A stretch of DNA of 64,000 nt from Candidatus Eiseniibacteriota bacterium (GTDB taxonomy: Bacteria; Eisenbacteria; RBG-16-71-46; CAIMUX01). The translations under genes and the position numbers were made by a program. The first letter of the stretch is position 1. The number at the start of each line of letters is the position of its first letter. The notes beneath the pieces were generated by a model. The model worked only from the letters and a program-made list of their open reading frames with translations, searched no databases and had not been told where the DNA came from. Shown here in pieces: positions 42,203-50,558 of this stretch. The DNA lies in the NCBI GenBank assembly GCA_016712505.1, contig JADJQY010000008.1, forward strand, positions 62,001 through 126,000. The letters are read 5' to 3'.

Positions 42203-45200
42203 TTGATGGAGAGACCGCCAGGTGGGTACAAGGCCACGGGAAGCCCGAGAATGGATGATCCGAAGGTGACATCCTGGAGCGACGAGACGCCGGGGGCCGC
42301 GTCTGAGGCCCACGGAAATCCGTCGGCTGTGGACCGACAGGCCTCCGCCGTGGACAGGGCTGGAGCGTCCGCCGGAGTTTCCTCCGGGACCGCCGCCTGG
42401 ACCTCCCCCGAGTGGACCCGGGCGCTCGAGCTGGGCGACGTCCACCTCGCGACCGAGAATCTCGCTACGGCCATCGAGTACTTCGAGCGGGCGCGGAACC
42501 TCTTCCTGGCCGCGGGGGTTTCTCCCGCCAGCGGTGGCTGGGAGCGAGCCCTGCAAGCCGGCGAGCGGGCCACGCTCATCTCGATCGATCTTCGTATCGC
42601 CGAATGCCTCCGCGCCCGCGGGCAGCACGCGGAGGCGGAACGCCTCCTGAATAGCGTTCTTGCCACCCATGGTTCGTCCCTGGATGTCGTCGCCCGTGCC
42701 CGCACCCTCGCTCGACTCGGAGAGGTGGAGATCGGCACCGGGGCCTATGCGACCGGACTGCATCACTGCGAGCAGGCCTACGAGGTCCTCCGATCCACCA
42801 GCGAGAACGACGAGATCGGTCGGCTCGAGCTATCGATGGGAACGATCGCCTTCCGACTCGGTCAGGTTTCCCGATCGTGCGAGCTGTTCGAGAGTGCTCT
42901 CTTTACTTTCCGGCGAATCGACGATCGCGCGGGCATCGCCCGCGCGCTGAACAATCTCGGAATCACGCTGGGGAAGGGCGCCCGCTGGCGCGAGGCGCTC
43001 GACTACCTCTCTCGCGCGCTTTCCGTGAGCGAGGAAGCGGGCAACTTCGCCAAGGTTGCGCATCACTGCCTGAACCTGGGGATTTTGCTCTCGAAGACCG
43101 GGCAGTGGAACCAGTCCCAGCAGCATCTGGCGCGTGCACTTCTCGTATTTCGCGAGACCGGAAAGGTGGTCGGCCAGGCCCGAGCCACCATTGCGCTGGG
43201 AATCCTGAAGCTCCGCCTGGGACAAGAGCGTGCCGCAGCGAGTCAAATCAACACTGCGCTCCTCTTGGCTCGCGAGCACGGACACATCCGGGAGGAGGCC
43301 CTCGCACTCGAGTTTCTCGGCGAAGCGGCCACACTTCAGGGCGACTTCAAGCGAGCCGAATCCCTGCTAGACGAGGGGTTGCAGATCGGGCTCAAGACCG
43401 CGCCGGAGGGTGACATCGTGGCCGAGGTGCTGCGACGTCAAGCAGACCTCCGCCTTGCTCAGGGCAGGCCGGCCGCGGCGATCGAAGCCGCGACCTCTTG
43501 CATCGCATTGGCCCATGTACTCCAGGAGTCGGTCGAGTGCGGCGCTGCGCTGCGCACGCTCGCCCTGGCCAGCGCGGAGACCGGACGCCTCGATCATGCG
43601 CTGGCCCTCGCCAGAGCGTCGGTCGACCTGCTCGGTCAGACGCCCGACGTGGTGCAGCAGGCACACTCCCGCCGGGCCTTGGCGGCGCTTCTCCTCGATC
43701 AGGCCTCGGTGGCGGCAAAGTCGGCAGACGCTCGTCCGGCCGCGACCGAGGCAGTTGCGCTCTGGGAAGATGCCGCCGGTCGGTACCAGGAGTTGGAACT
43801 CCACGACGCGGAGATCGCGACCCTGGCCGACCTCGCGCAGGGTCGCGCCTGGATCGGCGAACTCGACGAAGCGTTTGCCACCCTGACCCGCGCCATCGCG
43901 GCCGCGGAGGGGTATGGACTCGGTGCCTGGATCCCGAGATTGGAGCAGGCGCGGACCACGCTCGAGGAAAGGCTGGCTGAGGACTCGCTCGCGCGCTCGG
44001 CAGAGTATCAGCTGTTGCAGGAGATCGCCGGCCTCTCACCGACCGACCTCGATTCGTCGATGCTGGCCTGCCTTCGGATGGCGTTGCAGCGTTCGAACAG
44101 CGACCGTTGCGCCTTCGCGCTCTGTGAGCCCGGTCGTCACGTCAAGCTGGAGGCACACGTCGGATTCGACGACGCGGCGGTTCCCGGCCTGATCGCGTTC
44201 CTGGACGGGTTGGCCCCGGGGTTTCGGGCCGGACGGAAGCTGTTCGTCGAGAACGCCTCCCGGGAGAGTGTTACCCGGGATCGCTCCGTAGATTCCCGAG
44301 CTGAGGGGAGCGGAGTCGCTTCCGTGGCGCTCCCGGTGCCGGCAGGCGATCGTGCGTTGGGCATCCTGTATCTGCAAAGGGACGGCGCGTTGCGGCACGA
44401 AGGGGCCCGCTCCGCAGGCGCCTATCGCAACCCGGATCTGCGCCTGCTCTCGCTCTTCGCGGGATTGCTCTCGGCGTACGTTGGCGCGAGGGAGCGGGAG
44501 CGGATCGGGCGCGGCGGCCGGGATCCGGTCGAGTCGAACGTCATCGATCCTTACCGGGACTTCGTCACCTGCAGTTCCGAGCTTCGGCGGAGCCTGAACC
44601 TGCTGCGCAAGATCGAAGACTCGAACGTGAGCATCCTGGTGAGCGGCGAGACCGGCACCGGCAAGGGCTTGTTGGCGCGATTGATCCACGATGCCGGCGC
44701 CCGCTGCTCTGGTCCCTTTGTGCCGATCAACTGTGCCGCGCTCCCGGAGACCCTGCTGGAGAGTGAGCTGTTCGGCCACGTTCAGGGGGCTTTCACCGGG
44801 GCGGTCCGCGCGAAGCGAGGGTTGTTCGAGGAGGCGACCGGCGGTTCGATCTTCCTCGACGAGGTCGACAAGGCACCGATGGGCGTGCAGGCCAAGCTGC
44901 TCCACGTGCTCGACCGGCACGAGATTCGGCCGGTGGGCGGAACCAAGTGGAACACGGTCGATGTTCGCGTCATCTGCGCGACCAATGCGGATCTACGGCG
45001 TGCGATCACCGAAGGGCGGTTTCTCGAGGATCTCTATTACCGTCTGAACGACTTTCAGATCCACATCCCGCCGCTGCGTGAACGCCGCGAGGACATCCCT
45101 CTTCTCGTGCGGCGCTTCTACCAGCAGTTCTGCCGTGAACTCGGTCGCTCGCCACTCGGGCTCTCGCGCGATGTGATCCAGGTGCTCTCGGAGCATGAGT

Positions 45201-45529
45201 GGCGCGGCAACGTGCGCGAACTCGAAAAGGTCGTGAAGCGGATGCTCGTTCTCGCGGAGGATGGTGAGATCATCAGCGGAGATCTGCTCCCCCGCGACCT
45301 GGTGAGCCGGGCGAACCCCGCCAATGGGGGGAGCGCGGCTGGGCGTCCCTCGGGCACGCTGCGAGCCGAGATCCAGCGGCTCGAGGCAAGAATGATTCGC
45401 GATGCCCTCGAAACGACGAAGGGCAACAAATCCGAGGCCGCGCGGCAACTGCACCTCAGCTACCCCAGCCTGTTGGCGAAGATCAAGCAGTACGGTCTGG
45501 AGCCGAGCGGAGCAGCGCGCGCCGTTTGA
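42203..45529 (+). CDS. giant TPR-containing sigma-54-dependent activator
   Basis: 1108 aa, cytoplasmic. Residues 65-600 are a long row of TPR helix pairs (ALNNLGITLGKGARWREALD, HHCLNLGILLSKTGQWNQSQ). A GAF-like region is at about 620-770, then the AAA+ sigma-54 activation domain with Walker A GETGTGKG (about 815-822), GAFTGA (about 862-867) and GGSIFLDEVDK. The Fis-type helix-turn-helix at the C-terminus reads NKSEAARQLHLSYPSLLAKI. There is no receiver domain, so control is probably by protein-protein or ligand signals sensed by TPR/GAF. A perfect sigma-54 promoter candidate (45875-45890) and an inverted repeat (45679-45721) lie just downstream, making the next operon the likely target. The start is uncertain (TTG 42203, ATG 42206 or 42251). 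Confidence 0.9.
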   Translation: MMERPPGGYKATGSPRMDDPKVTSWSDETPGAASEAHGNPSAVDRQASAVDRAGASAGVSSGTAAWTSPEWTRALELGDVHLATENLATAIEYFERARNLFLAAGVSPASGGWERALQAGERATLISIDLRIAECLRARGQHAEAERLLNSVLATHGSSLDVVARARTLARLGEVEIGTGAYATGLHHCEQAYEVLRSTSENDEIGRLELSMGTIAFRLGQVSRSCELFESALFTFRRIDDRAGIARALNNLGITLGKGARWREALDYLSRALSVSEEAGNFAKVAHHCLNLGILLSKTGQWNQSQQHLARALLVFRETGKVVGQARATIALGILKLRLGQERAAASQINTALLLAREHGHIREEALALEFLGEAATLQGDFKRAESLLDEGLQIGLKTAPEGDIVAEVLRRQADLRLAQGRPAAAIEAATSCIALAHVLQESVECGAALRTLALASAETGRLDHALALARASVDLLGQTPDVVQQAHSRRALAALLLDQASVAAKSADARPAATEAVALWEDAAGRYQELELHDAEIATLADLAQGRAWIGELDEAFATLTRAIAAAEGYGLGAWIPRLEQARTTLEERLAEDSLARSAEYQLLQEIAGLSPTDLDSSMLACLRMALQRSNSDRCAFALCEPGRHVKLEAHVGFDDAAVPGLIAFLDGLAPGFRAGRKLFVENASRESVTRDRSVDSRAEGSGVASVALPVPAGDRALGILYLQRDGALRHEGARSAGAYRNPDLRLLSLFAGLLSAYVGARERERIGRGGRDPVESNVIDPYRDFVTCSSELRRSLNLLRKIEDSNVSILVSGETGTGKGLLARLIHDAGARCSGPFVPINCAALPETLLESELFGHVQGAFTGAVRAKRGLFEEATGGSIFLDEVDKAPMGVQAKLLHVLDRHEIRPVGGTKWNTVDVRVICATNADLRRAITEGRFLEDLYYRLNDFQIHIPPLRERREDIPLLVRRFYQQFCRELGRSPLGLSRDVIQVLSEHEWRGNVRELEKVVKRMLVLAEDGEIISGDLLPRDLVSRANPANGGSAAGRPSGTLRAEIQRLEARMIRDALETTKGNKSEAARQLHLSYPSLLAKIKQYGLEPSGAARAV

Positions 45530-45530
45530 T

Positions 45531-45548
45531 TGCCATCTCCCGATGGCA
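45531..45548 (+). terminator. hairpin directly after the TPR activator gene
   Basis: TGCCATC (45531-45537) and GATGGCA (45542-45548) close on TCCC, one base after the TGA. No T-run follows, so termination would be weak or Rho-linked. Confidence 0.35.
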
Positions 45549-45678
45549 GGCAGCCTGGCCTTCCGTGCAGTCGCTCTCCGCACTGGCTCCGCGAGACTCC
45601 ATCCGCCTCGAACACGACTCAGCGCCCGGGACCTTGGAACTCGACACCCCACCCGGTTCGCCTGTAGCAAATCGTAGT

Positions 45679-45721
45679 TAACTCTCTTTCTAGTTGTAAT
45701 CGTTTGAAAAATAGAGAGTTA
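45679..45721 (+). promoter_or_regulatory. AT-rich inverted repeat, candidate sigma-54 enhancer site
   Basis: TAACTCTCT (45679-45687) and AGAGAGTTA (45713-45721) form a 9-bp dyad around an AT-rich centre containing TTGTAAT. Its middle is about 200 bases upstream of the predicted start of the sigma-54 promoter at 45875-45890, the usual range for an enhancer bound by an NtrC-type activator. The local base composition (about 70 percent A+T) stands out sharply. Confidence 0.5.
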
Positions 45722-45874
45722 TCGTGAATGCCCTCCTGCGTTGTTAAGTTCTTTGCTAGTCCTCGAGCTTCTCGGCGCAGCGGGCGGCCGGCGGTCTGGC
45801 CGACCGATCGTCTAACTCACTGCAGTCGAACAAGTTGGACTCGCGAGATTTTCCTTCGGGCGCCTGCCGAAGAT

Positions 45875-45890
45875 TGGCACGAAGCTCGCA
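45875..45890 (+). promoter_or_regulatory. sigma-54 promoter of the lipoprotein/DUF4384 operon
   Basis: TGGCACG-AAGC-TCGCA (from T45875) differs from TGGCACG-N4-TTGCA at one position and has correct -24 GG (45876-45877) and -12 GC (45888-45889) spacing. The predicted start is near 45901. It lies 350 bases after the gene for a sigma-54 activator and on the same strand as the downstream exported-protein genes. Confidence 0.7.
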
Positions 45891-46356
45891 CTATTCTTCA
45901 ACGGAGGGGGGACCTCCAAAGACCAGCGCCAGGCCATCCGGCGATGCCCAGAGTTCAGCAGCGGGTTAGGTCAGTCGTCGTCGAGTAGTGTCCGTGTCGG
46001 ATGGCCTGGCAGTCTGGTTCTCCTCTCCGCATCCACTCTTCTTCCCTCGCACACCGCCTCCTGCGCGGACGTCTCCCGCAAGTCAATCCAGGGTCCCGGC
46101 CTCTCCCGGCTTCCGTCTGGCGTGACTCGTCGCCCACGCGCAGAGCGTGGCGCCTCGGTCACACCTGCGGGACGCTACGCATCTCGGGCATCTCCGCCAT
46201 CCCCGGACCGAGCCACCTTCTCACGTTCGCAACGCCTTTCATCGACGCCCTTAACGGATGCGGACCGCCGCCGCTGACTCGACGCCGCCTTCCCGGCACG
46301 CCGGTTGTGTCTGGTGGTTTGGGATGGCCACGGGCCAAGAGAAACAGGAGTGAATC

Positions 46357-47301
46357 ATGACCAGGCAAGCAGAGGTGAACGATCCCCGGCAGCGCGAGGC
46401 GGAACAGCGGGTGGCGGCGCGGCCCCGGAACCGAACAGGCTGGATGAGCTGGATCACGGTCGCCGCGCTGGCTGCCCTCGGCGCCGGCTGCGATGAGGAG
46501 GGCTGCTGCTTCGACGGTGATGGAACCCCTCCGCCTCCTCCGGCGGATCTCCGGAGCGTGACTGGCGACCAGGAGATCGAGCTCTTCTGGCGAGGCTGCG
46601 ACGCGGAGGACCTCGACGGATACGCCGTCTACCGCAGTCGAAGCGAGGGGGGCTCCTACCGACGGATCGCCTCGGTCGGTCCGGCCAACTGGAGCTACGT
46701 CGACCGCAATGTGGACAACGGAGAGACCTACTGGTACGCGGTGGCAGCGTTCGACTACGCCGGGAACGAGAGCGACTTCGACGGCCGCCCGGTGCGCGAC
46801 ACACCCCGGCCGGAAGGCTTCGGCCTGCGCCTCTGGAACACGCTGGGCGAACCGCGCGACGCGGGCTACGACTTCTCCGCCGACCGTATCGTCGATTCGC
46901 GTTCCGTCGAGGCGGACGTCTACTTCTGGGCGAACGCGGATGAGGGGCCGTGGATGGTCGCCACCGAGCGCAACGATGAGGAGATGACGGACATCCAGGA
47001 TGTCGGTCCTGGGCCGATCCGGCAGGTTGACTGGGCGCCCGAGGACGGGTGGTCGCCGCGGGGCGAGGTGCCGCTGATCGAGGGGCACAACTACGTGGTC
47101 TGGACCTGGGACAACCACTTCGCGAAGTTCCGCGTGCTTTCGGTCAGCGGGGAGCGCGTGGTTCTCGACTGGGCCTACCAGCTCGATGCGGGGAATCCTG
47201 AGCTCGCGGTCCACACCCCGGGCACCACGATTACCCCGGTGTCGCGGCAGGTGCGCGTTCTTCCGCATGAGGTCGGAATGGAGAGGAGGATGCAGCGATG
47301 A
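46357..47301 (+). CDS. lipoprotein with fibronectin type III-like domain
   Basis: 314 aa. After a basic N-terminal tail of about 28 residues, WMSWITVAALAALGAGC forms a lipoprotein signal (lipidated Cys at about 45). The mature protein begins with a Cys/Asp-rich segment and a Pro run, then an FN3-like domain at about 60-145 (PADLRSVTGDQEIELFWRGC, LDGYAVYRSR, YWYAVAAFDYAGNES). A C-terminal domain rich in Trp/Asp follows (150-290). Such modules often bind surface partners. The ATG has CAGGAG upstream. Its stop overlaps the next ATG (ATGA), so the two are cotranslated. Expression is likely from the sigma-54 promoter at 45875-45890. Confidence 0.75.
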   Translation: MTRQAEVNDPRQREAEQRVAARPRNRTGWMSWITVAALAALGAGCDEEGCCFDGDGTPPPPPADLRSVTGDQEIELFWRGCDAEDLDGYAVYRSRSEGGSYRRIASVGPANWSYVDRNVDNGETYWYAVAAFDYAGNESDFDGRPVRDTPRPEGFGLRLWNTLGEPRDAGYDFSADRIVDSRSVEADVYFWANADEGPWMVATERNDEEMTDIQDVGPGPIRQVDWAPEDGWSPRGEVPLIEGHNYVVWTWDNHFAKFRVLSVSGERVVLDWAYQLDAGNPELAVHTPGTTITPVSRQVRVLPHEVGMERRMQR

Positions 47302-48509
47302 ACCGGTTATCTCCCTCGCGCCCCGGGTGGATCATCTCGATCCTGGCCTCGATCGGGCTCGGCATCGGGGCTCCGCCCATCGCCCTCGGCGGCAACCTGG
47401 ATGTCGACCTGCGAATCGGCGTCCAGACCCAGCTGCTCGTGCCGGTGCCGATCCGCGGGATCGATCTCGAACTGTGGTCAGATCCCGAGGCAGGTACGGT
47501 CGTTGCCCCCGGCGACCGCGCCAACCTCTACTTCCGAACCGACAGCGACGCCTACGTCACCGTCATGGCGGTTGACACCGAGGGGCGGGTGCGCCGGCTG
47601 TTCCCGCGATGGGGGGGAGACGGATGGGTCGAGGGAGGTCGCACCATGCGGCTACCCGAGCGGCATGCCGGCTACGACCTGCGCTTCGCCGGTCCCCCGG
47701 GTGTGGAGTACGTCTACGCGGTGGCGACTCTCGAGCCAGTCAACCACCGATACCCCGAGTGGATGGTCGACGGACGCGTCTGGACGCCCGACCCCTGGTG
47801 CGAGGACACCGACCTCTGGGCCATCGGCTGGGTGGTTGGTGACCCCATCTACCAGCTACGGGCATTCTGTCAGGAGCTGGTTCCCTGCCCCGACCAGCCG
47901 GAAAGCTACGCCAGCGCGTGGATCTCCTTCAACGTGGGTCGGCGGGTCAGCTATCCGCGATCGGTCTGCCGGGACTGCCACGGATTTGCGCCGATCGATC
48001 CCTACGGCCGTCCCTGTCCTGCCGTGAGCATCGTGATCGACGGGAACTCCTGCTCCGGGGCGGTCGACTTCCGGATCGTGTTCGTCCCCCGGTGGCGCTA
48101 CGAAGTGTCCCGAACCTGGTGCTCGTCCCACGATCGGTGGCGCGGGCATGCGCCGGATGGACGCTGGCGTTGGTCGAGTTGTGACGGTCCGCGCACCCTC
48201 CGCCGCCACTTCGCTCCCGATGGGCGCCCGGTCTGGGGCGAGCGGCACCGGAGCGAGCAAACGGGCCGGGAGAAAGACCGAGACCGGCATGATCGCGAAG
48301 TGCGGGGGGAGGTGCGGGAACGGATCCGGGAACGGGATGACGATCGTGAAGGCGACCACCGAGGGCGGGAGATTCGCCGCCGGGACCGCGAAGAGCGACG
48401 CGATCGTGGCGAGAGGGAGGAGAAAGCCGAGCGGGAACGGCGGTCGGACCGGAACCCGGATGGGTCTCCTCGGTTGAAGGAACCGGAGCGCAACCGCCGG
48501 TCGCGTTGA
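47298..48509 (+). CDS. exported DUF4384 domain protein with highly charged C-terminal tail
   Basis: 403 aa. A signal peptide (IISILASIGLGIGAPPIALG) is followed by a DUF4384 domain at about 55-135 (GDRANLYFRTDSDAYVTVMA, GRVRRLFPRWGGD), a Cys/Trp-rich middle (150-300, at least eight Cys) and a C-terminal 90 residues almost entirely Arg, Glu, Asp and Lys. DUF4384 proteins are usually surface or periplasmic and often linked with caspase-like or kinase genes, which are absent here. The charged tail might bind nucleic acid or polysaccharide or form a single alpha-helix. GAGGAGG precedes the ATG, which overlaps the stop of the FN3 lipoprotein gene. Confidence 0.7.
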   Translation: MNRLSPSRPGWIISILASIGLGIGAPPIALGGNLDVDLRIGVQTQLLVPVPIRGIDLELWSDPEAGTVVAPGDRANLYFRTDSDAYVTVMAVDTEGRVRRLFPRWGGDGWVEGGRTMRLPERHAGYDLRFAGPPGVEYVYAVATLEPVNHRYPEWMVDGRVWTPDPWCEDTDLWAIGWVVGDPIYQLRAFCQELVPCPDQPESYASAWISFNVGRRVSYPRSVCRDCHGFAPIDPYGRPCPAVSIVIDGNSCSGAVDFRIVFVPRWRYEVSRTWCSSHDRWRGHAPDGRWRWSSCDGPRTLRRHFAPDGRPVWGERHRSEQTGREKDRDRHDREVRGEVRERIRERDDDREGDHRGREIRRRDREERRDRGEREEKAERERRSDRNPDGSPRLKEPERNRRSR

Positions 48510-48534
48510 CCCCCGAAGCGCCCCAACCTATAGT
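48506..48534 (+). promoter_or_regulatory. strong sigma-70-type promoter of the PorV-like gene
   Basis: TTGACC (48506-48511), exact 17-base spacer, TATAGT (48529-48534). The -35 overlaps the stop codon of the DUF4384 gene. The predicted start is near 48541, 78 bases before the ATG at 48619. Confidence 0.75.
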
Positions 48535-48538
48535 CGGA

Positions 48539-48569
48539 ACGACCGGCCGGGAGCCTCCCGGTCGGTCGT
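48539..48569 (+). promoter_or_regulatory. long hairpin at the 5' end of the PorV-like transcript
   Basis: A 14-bp stem (48539-48552 with 48556-48569, one G-T pair) closes on GCC. It begins at the predicted transcription start, so it could be a 5' stabilising hairpin. It could also terminate transcription coming from the DUF4384 gene, although no T-run follows. Confidence 0.55.
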
Positions 48570-48618
48570 CTTCGCTCCGTACCGGCGCCGATCGCGCGAA
48601 GCAGGGGAGATCGCAGTC

Positions 48619-49533
48619 ATGAAGCCCAGCCGCCCCATCGCCCTGGCAACCTTGCTGTTCGCCGCGCAGTCGTGGATCAGCGCGCTCCCCGCCGCAGCCG
48701 GAACCGGGCTCGCCTTCCTCAAGACAGGAATCGGAGCCCGGTCGGTCTCGCTCGGGAGCGCAGTCGTGTCGAACGTCGACGACCCATCGGCCCTCTACTG
48801 GAACCCGGGTGCGCTCGGGCTGCTCGAGGGAACGCAGCTCGAGGTCAACCACGTCGAGAGCTTCCAGGAAGTGCGGTACGAGGCCGCCGCGATCACCCAC
48901 CGCCGTGGGGAGAACGGATTCGGCGCCTCATTCAACGGCGTGTGGACCGACGATATGGCACGCCGCGACGAGACGGGCCGTGACCTCGGCCAGTTCGGGT
49001 ACTATGGGATCCGCGCAAACTGTAGCTATGCACGAGCCGTGACCGATCGGATCGGCCTCGGGGCGGGCGTTTCGCTTCTGCGCGAGCAGATCGACACCTA
49101 CTCCACTTCCGGGCTGGCGTTCGATCTGGGCATTCAGGCGCGCGAGCTACTGTCGCGCACCGACCTCGGCGCCTCCGTGCTAAACCTCGGCTCGAGCATG
49201 AAGTACGAGCAGGAGTCGTTCGACCTGCCCTTGACCATCCAGGCCGGCGTGACGCACCGCATTCCCTGGAGAGTGGCAAACAGCCGCATCGTGGTGTCGG
49301 CGGAGATCCAGCAGGTGCGCGACGAAGACGCGCAACTGCTGCTCGGCACCGAGTATCAGTATGGCGAACTGGCCAGCCTGGACGTCGGCTACCAGTCGGC
49401 GCGGGACACGCGCGACGTGGCGATGGGTTTCGGGCTCCAGCGCGATCGTTTCGCCGGCCACTACGCGTTCGTGCCGTTCAGCGAGAACCTGGGAGAGGAG
49501 CACCGCGTTTCCCTTCGCATGCTCTGGCCCTAG
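48619..49533 (+). CDS. PorV/PorQ (UPF0164) family outer-membrane protein
   Basis: 304 aa. A signal peptide (PIALATLLFAAQSWISALPA) is followed by GTGLAFLKTGIGARSVSLGS and DDPSALYWNPGALGLLEGTQ, the family N-terminal signature. Barrel strands continue to the end (EEHRVSLRMLWP). PorV is the outer-membrane shuttle protein of the type IX secretion system in Bacteroidetes; relatives in other FCB phyla are common. With three FlgD/T9SS-tailed secreted proteins in this window, a role in surface attachment is plausible. It has its own promoter (48506-48534). It converges on lpxH with 19 bases between stops. Confidence 0.85.
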   Translation: MKPSRPIALATLLFAAQSWISALPAAAGTGLAFLKTGIGARSVSLGSAVVSNVDDPSALYWNPGALGLLEGTQLEVNHVESFQEVRYEAAAITHRRGENGFGASFNGVWTDDMARRDETGRDLGQFGYYGIRANCSYARAVTDRIGLGAGVSLLREQIDTYSTSGLAFDLGIQARELLSRTDLGASVLNLGSSMKYEQESFDLPLTIQAGVTHRIPWRVANSRIVVSAEIQQVRDEDAQLLLGTEYQYGELASLDVGYQSARDTRDVAMGFGLQRDRFAGHYAFVPFSENLGEEHRVSLRMLWP

Positions 49534-49552
49534 CGGATCCGGCCGCACCCAC

Positions 49553-50365
49553 TCAAGGGGACTGGAAGAACCCGGACGGGAACGGCTCCGCCGCGATCTC
49601 CACCTGCCGGCCGCTCTCCCGACGCCAGAGACGGAACACCCCCTCGTCCATCCGGATATGGGTGAACGACTCGATCCAGTCGCCGTTGATCAGGAAATCG
49701 CGTCCTTCCCCTCGGTAGTGCACCGGCTCGTGCACATGTCCCATCACCATCGCTTCGATTCCGCCCTGGATTCGGGGACGCGCGACGTCGCGGAGGATCT
49801 TGGGCAGGAGGACTTCCCGCTGTTTGGTGTGCTTGCGGCTGGTGGAGGAGACCCCGTACCCGAGCGGGATACCGAGATCGGGGTGCACCGAGCGGAAGCC
49901 GGCAATGGCGAAGCGGTTGCGGAGAATCGCCTTGAGCAGTTTGTACCCGTTGTCCCCGGGACCGAGTCCATCGCCGTGGGCCAGCAGGACGGTCCGGCCG
50001 TGCAGCCGGACCGTGATCGGTTCGAGCGAGACCCGGACGCCCAGCTCCTGATCGAGGTAGCTGCCCAACCAGAAGTCGTGGTTCCCGCCGAGGTAGATCA
50101 CCGGCACCCCGGAGTCGACCACGTCGGCCATGGCGCGGGCGATGCGGAAGGTCCCCTTCGGGATCGCATGCTTGTACTCGAACCAGAACTCGAAGAGATC
50201 GCCGAGCACGAAGAGGGCACCCGCGCGGCCGGGCACCTCACTCAAGAGCTCGAGCAGCCAGTTTTCCCTCTCCGCGGGGCCGACCCGAGCGCCGAGATGC
50301 ACATCGCTGATGAAGTAGATCGGCCGGTGGGAGATCGCGAGATCAGACAGCGGTGAGTTCGACAT
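49553..50365 (-). CDS. lpxH: UDP-2,3-diacylglucosamine diphosphatase
   Basis: 270 aa, calcineurin-type metallophosphatase of lipid A synthesis at the inner face of the inner membrane. Metal-binding motifs are complete: ISDVHLG, VLGDLFEFW, GGNHDFWLG, LLAHGDGLG and VMGHVHEPVHY. It shows that the organism makes lipid A. The ATG at 50365 follows TATACT by six bases with no ribosome site, so it is likely a leaderless message. It is divergent from the second HtrA gene. Confidence 0.93.
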   Translation of the reverse strand: MSNSPLSDLAISHRPIYFISDVHLGARVGPAERENWLLELLSEVPGRAGALFVLGDLFEFWFEYKHAIPKGTFRIARAMADVVDSGVPVIYLGGNHDFWLGSYLDQELGVRVSLEPITVRLHGRTVLLAHGDGLGPGDNGYKLLKAILRNRFAIAGFRSVHPDLGIPLGYGVSSTSRKHTKQREVLLPKILRDVARPRIQGGIEAMVMGHVHEPVHYRGEGRDFLINGDWIESFTHIRMDEGVFRLWRRESGRQVEIAAEPFPSGFFQSP

Positions 50366-50371
50366 GGGAGC

Positions 50372-50377
50372 AGTATA
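50372..50377 (-). promoter_or_regulatory. putative leaderless promoter of lpxH
   Basis: TATACT on the minus strand (50377-50372), six bases before the lpxH ATG; the only -35-like sequence, GGGACG, is weak. The spacing is the same as for the gene at 13003, which fits a leaderless start. Confidence 0.5.
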
Positions 50378-50558
50378 CGCATCCGGGCCGTCCGACGTCC
50401 CACGGACCCCGCGGACGGCAGGACTGCCGTGGCAGGGTGCCGTACCGATCGGCTAGCTATTGAGATGTGACGGATCGACGTCAAGCCGATCGATTCGTGT
50501 GCCGATCGGACGGCGACGGCCCTATCCTTGGAGTCTACCTCTACCTGTTGGAGAGATC

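Larger units (their letters stand above)
45530..46356. other. long non-coding regulatory region ahead of the lipoprotein/DUF4384 genes
   Basis: 827 bases. No frame in it has protein-like composition; the longest, around 45728-45988 and 46001-46360, are Arg/Ser/Pro-rich and look like noise. It contains a terminator-like hairpin directly after the activator stop (45531-45548), an AT-rich inverted repeat (45679-45721), a sigma-54 promoter (45875-45890) and then about 455 bases that would be the 5' leader of the next gene. Confidence 0.65.

Noticed and set aside
45728..46360. Short frames in the long gap before the FN3 lipoprotein
   Set aside because: Arg/Ser/Pro-rich, without ribosome sites or protein-like patterning; better read as promoter and leader DNA.
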